Assembly (NCBI GenBank): GCA_964653145.1
Contig: CAZZCG010000004.1
Location: 1-64,000 of the forward strand
Length of the DNA: 64,000 bases
Direction of reading: 5' to 3'
Source of the DNA: Pseudocalidococcus sp964653145
GTDB taxonomy: Bacteria; Cyanobacteriota; Cyanobacteriia; Thermosynechococcales; Thermosynechococcaceae
This document shows positions 35,789 to 43,873 of the stretch, one piece after another (positions within the stretch are counted from its first letter, which is position 1; each line of letters opens with the position of its first letter). The position numbers and the translations under genes were made by a program. A model generated the notes under the pieces. The model was not told where the DNA came from. It searched no databases and worked only from the letters and a program-made list of their open reading frames with translations.

Positions 35789-36286
35789 TTCTCTCTCCTT
35801 TGTAGCGATAAGACACAGCCAACATTTGACTGCTTATAATTTCATCTTCTGCCCCAGGCCCCGAGGTGGGCGTAAATCTTTGATAAGTCTTTAAGATTAG
35901 AGTTATTTTTATTGGAATTTTGTAAATAAATCATTCAATTTAATACTTCATGTTACAAATCCTAAGAAATCTTCTTGGTTCTCATGCTTGTATTACGATT
36001 CCCAAGGCCTGGGTTGATCAAAGTAACTTCCATAGAGAGCTCAATGGGTGTTTTGTTGGCATCAATTTTGTCTGAAGTTGATCCCACTGTTGGGAAGCAA
36101 GTTTACGCTAAAATAGACAAAAGCTATGGGTTTCTGCTTGCAATCCATAGGGGGGGATCTTTGGTGATCTGAAACCTAGTTCCAGAGAAAATATGGAGCA
36201 ACTATTCAGATAGCCTATCGTATTAATTCACCAGAAATATTAAAGATTGAATTGTGTTTCCGTTGATTCCGGTATAAGGATGATGA
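35789..36286. other. Intergenic, AT-rich, no recognised gene
   Basis: About 500 bp separates the divergently arranged ppsA and the REC-LOV protein. AT-rich runs (35890-35950, then poly-A/T near 36180-36280) should hold both promoters. A 65-codon plus-strand frame (35975-36172) has no recognisable family and non-typical codon content, so I do not call it. A TATAAGGATG stretch before 36287 gives a plausible AAGGA ribosome binding site for that gene. Confidence 0.6.
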
Positions 36287-38377
36287 ATGTTCCTGGCTAC
36301 TGTTAGAGTTTTAGTCATTGATGACGATGAAGAGGATTTTTTCATTGTCAAACAGTTGCTATCACGAATCGTTGCCCCTCGCTATGTTGTGGATTGGACA
36401 GCGACACTTGATGAAGCTCAAACTAAGATTCAAGGCAACAATTATGACATTTATTTAGTTGATTACTGGTTGGGAACAGATACCGGTTTAGACCTGTTTA
36501 ATGATCCCCACAGTCCCAACGTTCCATTTATTCTTCTGACTGGCCTGGGAGATACAGAAATTGATGTGGCGGCAATGGAGGCTGGGGCCGCGGATTACCT
36601 GATTAAGGGGGACATCGATGCCAATACCCTCGATCGCTCAATTCGGTATGCAATCAAAAACTTTCAAATTCTCTTGGAACTCAAGGAATCCCTGCAAAAG
36701 TATGAAGAATTAGGAGTCGCGATTCGGAATATTTCCACTGGGGTTGTGATTGCCGATGCCCAGGCCCCGGATATGCCAATTCTCTATGTCAATCCAGCGT
36801 TTACTAAAATTACTGGCTATACAGAAGCAGAAGTCATTGGTCAAAATTGTCGGTTTCTCCAGGGCGGAGGGACGAACCAAGATACCTTAGAGCTTTTGAG
36901 AGCAGCAATTCGTAATCAACAACCATTTTCCGGAGTATTACTGAACTATCGTAAAGATGGCACCAGCTTTTGGAATGAACTTAAGCTCAACCCCATCTTT
37001 GATGGCAAAGGAACACTGACCCGCTATGTCGGCCTGCAAACGGACATTACCGAACGCATTAGCACAGAAGAACAACTCCTCCATAATGCTCTCTATGACA
37101 AACTGACAAATCTGCCGAATCGCACACTGTTTTTGGATCGACTGGAACAGGTTTTAAGTTATGCCAAGCGCAATCCCAGCTATACCTTTAGTGTCTTGTT
37201 TTTGGATTTAGATCGCTTCAAAATCATCAATGATAGTTTTGGGCATCCCGTGGGTGATGAGCTATTGATTGCCGTTTCCCACCGCCTCATGAACTGCATC
37301 CGGGCTGAGGATACAATTTCCCGCTTTGGGGGTGATGAATTCGTGATCTTGTTGCCCAATACCCCCAATTTGAGTAATGCCATCACCGTAGCTAATCGCA
37401 TCCATGAAGAAATTAAACACTCCTTTCATCTCACAGCTCAAGACCTCACCATTAGTGTCAGCATTGGGATTGCCCTGAGTCAAAGTGACTATGAACTAGC
37501 AGAAGACATCATTCGCGATGCGGATATTGCCATGTATCGGGCCAAGGCGATGGGGCGGTCTCAATATGCCATTTTTGATACCACCATGTATAAGGAAATT
37601 GCCACGATTCAGCAGATTGAGGCGGACTTGCGGCAGGCCATCCTGAAAGAGGAATTGGAAGTTTACTATCAACCGATTATCCATGTTGCAACCCTCAGGC
37701 TGGCTGGATTTGAAGCCTTGGTGCGTTGGCATCATCCTATCCGTGGCCTGGTGGCTCCGGCAGACTTTATTTCTATTGCGGAAGAAACAGGTTTAGTTGT
37801 TGCCATTGATCAATGGGTGCTTCTCCAAGCCTGTGAACAAATGCAGACCTGGATAACTCGTTTTAACTTTGTGGAGCCTGTGCAGATCTGTGTCAATCTC
37901 TCCAGCCGTCAGTTGCATCAAGTAAACTTTACCGAGGTGGTTATTGATATTCTGAAGACAACCAAGCTGGAGCCGCACCATCTCAAGTTGGAAATAACGG
38001 AAAGCAGCATTATGGAAGATATTAATGTTGCCTGTGAAAACCTAAAAAAGCTGGTTAACTTGGGTATTTTAACTGCAACAGATGACTTTGGAACTGGCTA
38101 TTCTTCTTTAAGTTATCTCCATCGTTTACCTATAAATAGCCTCAAAGTGGATCGCAGTTTTATTACTAATATTGATACCAGTCACACCAACTTGGAAATG
38201 GCCCGTCTGATTACCCTCTTGGGCCATAACATGAATATGAATGTCGTTGCTGAGGGGGTTGAAACCGAAGCCCAACTGAATGTGTTACGTTCAATTAATT
38301 GTGATTTTGCCCAAGGGTATTACTTTTCCAGGCCCCTTCCCGCAGCAGAGATGGAGAAATTTATCCAGAAATTCTAA
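36287..38377 (+). CDS. REC-LOV-GGDEF-EAL blue-light-type c-di-GMP regulator
   Basis: A 696-residue protein of four domains. REC (about 5-125) has D12-D14, phospho-acceptor D59, T85 and K107. The LOV domain (about 145-255) has the photoactive motif GQNCRFLQ with C188, and flavin contacts N220, N230 and Q251. GGDEF (about 265-425) has intact GGDEF at 348-352 and an allosteric I-site RxxD at 339-342, spaced five residues before it. EAL (about 445-690) has E476-A477-L478, N537, E569, D599-D600 and K620. It probably makes and/or degrades c-di-GMP under blue light and phosphorylation. It leads the kinase and regulator genes that follow at 39 bp and 3 bp. Confidence 0.95.
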   Translation: MFLATVRVLVIDDDEEDFFIVKQLLSRIVAPRYVVDWTATLDEAQTKIQGNNYDIYLVDYWLGTDTGLDLFNDPHSPNVPFILLTGLGDTEIDVAAMEAGAADYLIKGDIDANTLDRSIRYAIKNFQILLELKESLQKYEELGVAIRNISTGVVIADAQAPDMPILYVNPAFTKITGYTEAEVIGQNCRFLQGGGTNQDTLELLRAAIRNQQPFSGVLLNYRKDGTSFWNELKLNPIFDGKGTLTRYVGLQTDITERISTEEQLLHNALYDKLTNLPNRTLFLDRLEQVLSYAKRNPSYTFSVLFLDLDRFKIINDSFGHPVGDELLIAVSHRLMNCIRAEDTISRFGGDEFVILLPNTPNLSNAITVANRIHEEIKHSFHLTAQDLTISVSIGIALSQSDYELAEDIIRDADIAMYRAKAMGRSQYAIFDTTMYKEIATIQQIEADLRQAILKEELEVYYQPIIHVATLRLAGFEALVRWHHPIRGLVAPADFISIAEETGLVVAIDQWVLLQACEQMQTWITRFNFVEPVQICVNLSSRQLHQVNFTEVVIDILKTTKLEPHHLKLEITESSIMEDINVACENLKKLVNLGILTATDDFGTGYSSLSYLHRLPINSLKVDRSFITNIDTSHTNLEMARLITLLGHNMNMNVVAEGVETEAQLNVLRSINCDFAQGYYFSRPLPAAEMEKFIQKF

Positions 38378-38416
38378 GTTAAACCAGTTAATTTGACCGC
38401 ATAATATCGAAATGAC

Positions 38417-39592
38417 ATGAGCAGTATTCAGACTTTTTCTTCTGACCAGGCCACAATTCAATATCTAGAGGCAATTCTGGATAATCTGCGAGAACCCCTC
38501 CTCGTTTTAAATAACAACCTTCAGATCATCACTTGCAATCAGGCTTTTTTGACGGCCTTTGACCTTTCCCGCAATCAGACTTTAAATCAAAAACTGTTTG
38601 AACTGGAGCATCAACACTGGCAGCAGGGTGATCTGCATCAATGCCTAAACGAACTCCTGGATCAGGGCCGAGCTTTTCAAGGCATCGAACTACAGCGAAA
38701 TTTTGCCCGAACTGGTTTGCAAACTTATTTGATAAATGGACAAATTCTCCCCGTTCCTGGTTCTGACCAAGCGTTTGTTCTCCTAGAATTACAAGATGTA
38801 ACTGAGCGTAGGGTTGCTGATTTGAAACTTCAAGCCTACACCGAAAAACTACAGCGGAGTAATCAAGAACTCCAAGATTTTGCTTCCATTACCTCTCACG
38901 ATTTACAGGAGCCACTGCGAAAAATTCAAGCCTTTGGGGATCTCCTAAGTTCCGAATTGGGTTCTGGTCTCAATGAAACAGCAAAAATGTATCTTGACCG
39001 AATGCAAAATGCGGCGAAGCGGATGCATATTTTGATTAATGATCTGCTGGCTTATTCGCGACTTTCGACCCGCGTTAATCCACTAGTTGAGGTGAACCTA
39101 GAGTCAATTGTTAATGATGTACTCTCTGATCTTGAAATTCATATTCGTGATACCCAGGCCAAGATCACGGTATCTCTTGCTGCACTTAACCTTAAGGCTG
39201 AACCCTTGCAAATGCGGATGTTAATCCAAAATTTAACTAGTAATGCCCTTAAATTTCACCAACCGAATACCCCCCCGGAGATTCTGATTACCCTGTGCTC
39301 CCTGCCGCCCACTGCCAATTTAACTTCGGCTTTGCCCGCGTTTGTACCCATGTGTGAATTGAGGGTAAAAGACAATGGAATTGGGTTTGATGAGAAATAT
39401 CTAAGTAAGATTTTTACAATTTTTCAACGGCTCCACTACCGCCATGAGTACGAGGGAACAGGGGTGGGCCTGGCCATTTGCCGTAAAATTGTTGATCGGC
39501 ACGGGGGAACGATTACTGCCATCAGCCAACCTAATCAAGGCTCAACCTTTGTCGTGACCTTACCCCTCAATCCCCAGATTTTGGAGTCATAG
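38417..39592 (+). CDS. Sensor histidine kinase with N-terminal PAS-like domain
   Basis: A 391-residue soluble kinase. Residues 12-130 look like a PAS domain (LDNLREPLLVLNNNLQIITCNQAF). HisKA has DFASITSHDLQEPLRKIQAF with H161, of the phytochrome-associated type (HDLxEPLR). HATPase has LTSNALKF, VKDNGIGFD and GTGVGLAICRKIV. It lacks any membrane span. It shares the transcript with the REC-LOV protein (39 bp upstream) and the regulator (3 bp downstream), so it is probably the kinase that phosphorylates one or both. Confidence 0.9.
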   Translation: MSSIQTFSSDQATIQYLEAILDNLREPLLVLNNNLQIITCNQAFLTAFDLSRNQTLNQKLFELEHQHWQQGDLHQCLNELLDQGRAFQGIELQRNFARTGLQTYLINGQILPVPGSDQAFVLLELQDVTERRVADLKLQAYTEKLQRSNQELQDFASITSHDLQEPLRKIQAFGDLLSSELGSGLNETAKMYLDRMQNAAKRMHILINDLLAYSRLSTRVNPLVEVNLESIVNDVLSDLEIHIRDTQAKITVSLAALNLKAEPLQMRMLIQNLTSNALKFHQPNTPPEILITLCSLPPTANLTSALPAFVPMCELRVKDNGIGFDEKYLSKIFTIFQRLHYRHEYEGTGVGLAICRKIVDRHGGTITAISQPNQGSTFVVTLPLNPQILES

Positions 39593-39595
39593 CAA

Positions 39596-40054
39596 ATGCC
39601 TCGCTCAACTTCAACTCCAATTACGATTCTCATGGCAGACGATGACGAAGATGACATTATGTTTGCCCATAAAGCTCTTACAGAGTGTCGGTTAGCCAAT
39701 GACTTTCATGCCGTCCGCAATGGGGAAGAATTACTGGACTATCTCTATCGCCGGGGTCAGTATCAAAAATTGACCGACTCTCCCCGGCCTGGGTTGATTT
39801 TGCTGGATCTCAATATGCCGTTGATGGATGGTCGGGAAGCCCTCAAGGAAATTAAATCCGATCCAAATCTGCGTTCAATTCCGATTGTTGTTCTGACCAC
39901 GTCCTCCGCTGAAGAAGATATCTACAAAACCTATAACCTTGGTGCTAATTCCTTTATTACAAAGCCCGTGACGTTCAATGGCCTGGTGGAGATCATGTGC
40001 CAACTGGGTCGGTACTGGTTTGAAATTGTAGAACTCCCTCCCAGTAATCCCTAG
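39596..40054 (+). CDS. Rcp1-like response regulator
   Basis: A 152-residue single-domain receiver. The acidic pocket is DDDEDD near 15-20, phospho-acceptor D71 lies in ILLDLNMPLMDG, T101 and K123 are in place. The insertion DYLYRRGQYQ and the C-terminal region GRYWFEIVELPP are hallmarks of the Rcp1 family, which pairs with phytochrome-type kinases in cyanobacteria. It follows its kinase by 3 bp and is followed by a strong terminator, ending the operon. It has no output domain, so it probably acts by binding another protein. Confidence 0.92.
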   Translation: MPRSTSTPITILMADDDEDDIMFAHKALTECRLANDFHAVRNGEELLDYLYRRGQYQKLTDSPRPGLILLDLNMPLMDGREALKEIKSDPNLRSIPIVVLTTSSAEEDIYKTYNLGANSFITKPVTFNGLVEIMCQLGRYWFEIVELPPSNP

Positions 40055-40079
40055 CTTCCAATTGCGCTCCGATTCTAGG

Positions 40080-40101
40080 GCTCTGGCCACCAGAGCTTTT
40101 T
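40080..40101 (+). terminator. Rho-independent terminator after the response regulator
   Basis: GCTCTGG (40080-40086), loop CCA, CCAGAGC (40090-40096), then five T. A perfect 7-bp GC-rich stem with a three-base loop and a T tract, 26 bp after the regulator stop. This closes the LOV/kinase/regulator operon. Confidence 0.85.
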
Positions 40102-40222
40102 GGTGAATATCTCGGATTCAGATGAATCCCGCACCTGGGTTGGCAACTTGAAAATCCTTGCTATGGTATAGGGGATTTATTAAGTTGTCTTAAAGTTTCT
40201 ATTTTGCCAGGCCTGGGGTGGT

Positions 40223-41554
40223 ATGAGCGCAGATTTGCATCAAGTTGTGATTGTTGGTGGCGGTTTTGCCGGATTGTATGCAGCCAAATCCCTCGGCCAG
40301 GCCCCGGTTAAAGTCACCCTAATTGACAAGCGTAATTTTCACTTATTTCAACCCCTGCTCTATCAAGTCGCCACGGGCAGTGTCTCACCGGCCAATATTT
40401 CATCTCCCCTGCGCGCCATTCTCAAACGCTATGCCAATGTTCAAGTGCTCCTGGATGAAGTCACAGGATTTAACCCCAACACTCAAGTCATTCACACCAA
40501 AGATCGGGAAATTCCCTACGACAGTTTAGTGGTCGCGACCGGGGTTAGTCATCACTACTTTGGCAACGATCATTGGCAACAAACAGCCCCTGGCCTGAAA
40601 ACCGTGGAAGATGCTCTGGAAATGCGCCGGCGTATTTTCTTGGCCTTTGAAGCTGCGGAAAAAGAAACGGATCCGCTCAAACGCCAGGCCTGGTTGACTT
40701 TTGTGATCGTTGGAGGTGGGCCGACGGGGGTAGAACTGGCCGGGGCAATTGCCGAGTTAGCCTTTGCGACCTTAAAAAAAGATTTCCGGAACATTGACAC
40801 CAGCGAGACCAAGATTTTATTGCTGGAGGGCCTGGATCGGATTTTGCCCCCCTACCCTGAAGACCTCTCTGCCAAAGCCGAAGCCTCCCTGAATAAATTG
40901 GGCGTCACCGTTAAAACCCGTACCCTCGTCACGAACATCAAAGACGATCTCGTCACGACCAAACACGGGGATGAAATGGAGACCATTCCAGCAAAAACCA
41001 TTCTCTGGGCTGCGGGGGTTAAAGCATCTAAACTGGGGCGAGTTCTGGCGGAAGCAACTGGGGCTGAGTTGGATCGGGTGGGCCGGGTAATTGTCGAGCC
41101 GGATTTAAGTTTACCGAATTACCCCAATATTTATGTGATTGGTGACTTGGCCCACTACGCCCATCAAACTGGAAATCCTTTACCCGGCATTGCCCCGGTG
41201 GCGATCCAGGAGGGTGAATTTCTAGCCAAATTGCTTAAAGCCAAAGTTCAAGGTGAGCCGCTCCCCACATTTAAATACGATGATGCGGGCAGCTTGGCTG
41301 TGATTGGGCAAAATGAAGCGGTGGTGAATCTCTGGGGCTTAAAACTCTCGGGGCCCCTGGCCTGGTTGATTTGGGTCTTTGCTCACATTTATTACCTGAT
41401 TGAATTTGATCACAAACTCGTGGTTATGACCCAGTGGGCCTGGAGTTATTTCACCCGTAACCGTGGTGCCCGACTGATCACTGGAGAAGATGGCCGTGTG
41501 GATGAAAATCTGCAACCCCTAACCGCCACCCCAGAGCAGGTCAGCCAAGTTTAG
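40223..41554 (+). CDS. Type II NAD(P)H dehydrogenase
   Basis: A 443-residue flavoprotein (NDH-2) that oxidises NAD(P)H and reduces the quinone pool at the membrane surface without proton pumping. The FAD-binding motif GGGFAGLYAAK (residues 10-20) and the second dinucleotide motif VGGGPTGVELAGAIAEL (around 165) are intact. The C-terminal part has a hydrophobic segment (GPLAWLIWVFAHIYYLI) that serves as a membrane anchor. Likely an Ndb-type enzyme, but which paralogue is unknown. Confidence 0.9.
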   Translation: MSADLHQVVIVGGGFAGLYAAKSLGQAPVKVTLIDKRNFHLFQPLLYQVATGSVSPANISSPLRAILKRYANVQVLLDEVTGFNPNTQVIHTKDREIPYDSLVVATGVSHHYFGNDHWQQTAPGLKTVEDALEMRRRIFLAFEAAEKETDPLKRQAWLTFVIVGGGPTGVELAGAIAELAFATLKKDFRNIDTSETKILLLEGLDRILPPYPEDLSAKAEASLNKLGVTVKTRTLVTNIKDDLVTTKHGDEMETIPAKTILWAAGVKASKLGRVLAEATGAELDRVGRVIVEPDLSLPNYPNIYVIGDLAHYAHQTGNPLPGIAPVAIQEGEFLAKLLKAKVQGEPLPTFKYDDAGSLAVIGQNEAVVNLWGLKLSGPLAWLIWVFAHIYYLIEFDHKLVVMTQWAWSYFTRNRGARLITGEDGRVDENLQPLTATPEQVSQV

Positions 41555-41624
41555 TGCCATCTATCCCCGTTCTCTCTGACCCTCCCCTGTTGCCCAGGCC
41601 AGATATAATTTCTTACATTTACGC

Positions 41625-42092
41625 GTGGTGCGGCCGAATATGGGGCATAAAACACTGGGAACAGTTCTTGGCCTGGGGGTCATCCTTGCTCTGTTGGCTG
41701 GTGGCTTTTACTGGTTAGCGCTGCCCTTGCTTGTTTCTCCTGCCCGGCCAGAATTTGAGAATGAATTTCCCATCACGGGCCCCACCCCTACCCCTGTTGC
41801 AGATTCAGCCTCTCCAACCCCCAGCCCCAATCCATCGCCAACCGCAACACCAACTTCTGCAGACAACCCCGACCAAAAGATCGGAACCGTCATTGAACCC
41901 TTAGGGCTTTCAGTCCGCGCCGAACCGAATCGCAGCAGTGCCACTCTAACTGGAATTGCCCTTAATGAAACTGTCGAAATACTAGAAACCAGCAGTGACG
42001 GTGAGTTCTATCGGATTAAGACCCGAGATGGCTCTGAAGGGTGGGTAATTGCAAATTTGATTGAGGTCTCCCCCAGCGCCAGTCAAGACTGA
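41625..42092 (+). CDS. Membrane-anchored SH3-domain protein
   Basis: A 155-residue protein starting at GTG 41625 or at the ATG five codons later. One N-terminal span (TVLGLGVILALLAGGFYWLA) is followed by a Pro/Ser/Thr linker with repeated TPxP units (about 50-80). The C-terminal SH3b domain (about 85-150) has GLSVRAEPNRSSATLTG and RDGSEGWVIANLI. SH3b domains bind peptidoglycan or peptides, so an envelope role is likely. It is convergent with plsY, which ends 18 bp on. Confidence 0.8.
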   Translation: MVRPNMGHKTLGTVLGLGVILALLAGGFYWLALPLLVSPARPEFENEFPITGPTPTPVADSASPTPSPNPSPTATPTSADNPDQKIGTVIEPLGLSVRAEPNRSSATLTGIALNETVEILETSSDGEFYRIKTRDGSEGWVIANLIEVSPSASQD

Positions 42093-42109
42093 GACTCAGT
42101 TTCCCAGGC

Positions 42110-42760
42110 CTAACTAGCCTCTGAGACGGATTGCCCGAGTTTTGGCTCAGTCCCCTCTAAGAGTCGTTGAATATTACTTTGATGACGCCAAATCACAAAC
42201 GCTGCCATGGCTAAGCCCAGACCCAAGTAGGGAAGTGGTTGACCAAAGACCCAGAACCACAGGGGTAAAGACAGAGCTGCAATAATTGACCCCAAGGAAA
42301 CGATCCGGCCCAGGCCCAGAACCGCTAAAAACACAGCCAAAGTTGCTAAGCCCGTCGGCCAATTTAATGCCAACAAAACCCCCAAACTGGTGGCCACGGA
42401 TTTCCCCCCCTTAAACCCCAACCACACTGGCTGACTATGGCCAATCACTGCTAGCAAACCCAACAGAATAAAAACACCTGCTGCTAACAGGGGCTCTTGA
42501 TTTGAATTCCACATCCCTTGGAGCCAGCGACCGATGCCAATGGCCAGGGCCCCTTTACCCACATCCACCACTAGCACCGTCAATCCTGCCGGCCAACCAC
42601 AATTGCGCAATACATTTGTTGCCCCGGTTGAACCAGAACCCACTTGCCGAATATCAATTCCCTTGAGCCAACGCCCCAACAAATAGCCCGTCGGAATTGA
42701 ACCCAGCAGGTAACTTAGAACCCCTAGGCCACTAATCCAAACCAGTTGTGCTGCGCTCAT
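42110..42760 (-). CDS. plsY: Glycerol-3-phosphate acyltransferase PlsY
   Basis: A 216-residue membrane enzyme that acylates glycerol-3-phosphate from acyl-phosphate. Conserved motif 1 is GSIPTGYLLGR, motif 2 is GSGSTGATNVLR, and the third is GFKGGKSVATSLG. Five or so hydrophobic segments are visible. A longer frame begins at 42781, but an SD-like GGGGAG lies 6-7 bp before the ATG at 42760, which I chose. Confidence 0.94.
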   Translation of the reverse strand: MSAAQLVWISGLGVLSYLLGSIPTGYLLGRWLKGIDIRQVGSGSTGATNVLRNCGWPAGLTVLVVDVGKGALAIGIGRWLQGMWNSNQEPLLAAGVFILLGLLAVIGHSQPVWLGFKGGKSVATSLGVLLALNWPTGLATLAVFLAVLGLGRIVSLGSIIAALSLPLWFWVFGQPLPYLGLGLAMAAFVIWRHQSNIQRLLEGTEPKLGQSVSEAS

Positions 42761-42847
42761 GACATCTCCCCTGAAACCCAAACTACCCCTATTAAAAATC
42801 CTGACGGGGCCTCGGTGATCCGAAATATTCCCCCGTTTTAAGTTCCA

Positions 42848-43873
42848 TCATCCCCACCGCACCCAGGCCAAGAGCACTAGCAAAACCCCTAACCAACCCA
42901 GAAAGAGAGTTCGAGTTAAGGTCAGGGCCTTGTGGATTGTTGCCATAGAAATGGGTTGCCGAGCTTCCCCCAGGTAGGGTTTAGTTTGACGTTTTCCCTG
43001 ATAGTAATTTTCCCCCCCCATCTGAACCCCCAAAAACACGGCATAGGCACATTCACTCCAACCTGCATTGGGACTTGGATCTTGGGGCGCATCTCGTTGG
43101 CAAATGGCCCAGGCCTGGCGCGGTTGCCCGGACAACAGTATTAAGGAAGCCACCACTAGCCGACAGGGAACCCAGGTTACTCCATCTTCCAACTTCGCCG
43201 CAGCCCAACCAATATCCGTAAAAGGTGGCCGCCGATAGCCAATCATGGAGTCCAAGGTACTTGCAGCTTTGTAGGCCATGGCCAGGGGAAGTGGGCCCAG
43301 TCCGGGGATGAAGCAGCCAACACCCGCATAGAACAACGGCCCCAGAACCCCATCTGTGGCATTTTCAGTAACGGTTTCAAGCACAGCCCGGAGAATTTCT
43401 GTCTCAGATAGGTCAACGGTATCCCGACCCACGTACCGACTCAACATCTGCCGCGCTGCGAACAAATCACCGGCCTGGAGCGGGGTTAAAACCGAAAGGG
43501 CTGCCAACCGTAAACTTCTCCCGGCCAAACAACTGGCCAAGAGCAACCCTTGCAAACCCCAGCCTACGCCCCAGGCCCAGCTCCCCCAAGGCAGATGATG
43601 GGTGATTTGTACCAGGCCCCAACTCAGGATGCCGGTTCCGCCAATAACCATCAGGGTTAAGCCCAGTCCGGCCCCCCTGAGGAAAAGTCTTTGAACCAAT
43701 GGGGTCATGGGAATCCGACGGGAGAGAGCCAAACTCAAATCAGTCCCGCCTTGAATTACAGCCCCAATGACTTGCACGGGATGCAACCAGTCCCAGGGAT
43801 CGCCAAGCAGAAAATCCAGGCCCGCCGCCACCGCCAATAGTCCCCAGGAGCTGCTGCCGAGAGGACTAGCCAT
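42848..43873 (-). CDS. cobD: Adenosylcobinamide-phosphate synthase
   Basis: A 341-residue membrane enzyme (CobD/CbiB) that attaches the aminopropanol arm to cobyric acid in B12 synthesis. Signatures include LDFLLGDPWDWLHPVQVIG, the conserved SETEILRAVLETVTENATDG, and DSMIGYR. Several hydrophobic segments are seen. Its ATG overlaps the upstream gene's stop by 8 bp (ATGGCTAG), so the two are translated in tandem. The rest of the cobalamin pathway is not in the window. Confidence 0.94.
   Translation of the reverse strand: MASPLGSSSWGLLAVAAGLDFLLGDPWDWLHPVQVIGAVIQGGTDLSLALSRRIPMTPLVQRLFLRGAGLGLTLMVIGGTGILSWGLVQITHHLPWGSWAWGVGWGLQGLLLASCLAGRSLRLAALSVLTPLQAGDLFAARQMLSRYVGRDTVDLSETEILRAVLETVTENATDGVLGPLFYAGVGCFIPGLGPLPLAMAYKAASTLDSMIGYRRPPFTDIGWAAAKLEDGVTWVPCRLVVASLILLSGQPRQAWAICQRDAPQDPSPNAGWSECAYAVFLGVQMGGENYYQGKRQTKPYLGEARQPISMATIHKALTLTRTLFLGWLGVLLVLLAWVRWG

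Noticed and set aside
35975..36172. A 65-codon plus-strand frame in the ppsA/LOV intergenic gap
   Set aside because: Translates to an unremarkable sequence without a ribosome site or family. The gap is more likely promoter DNA.
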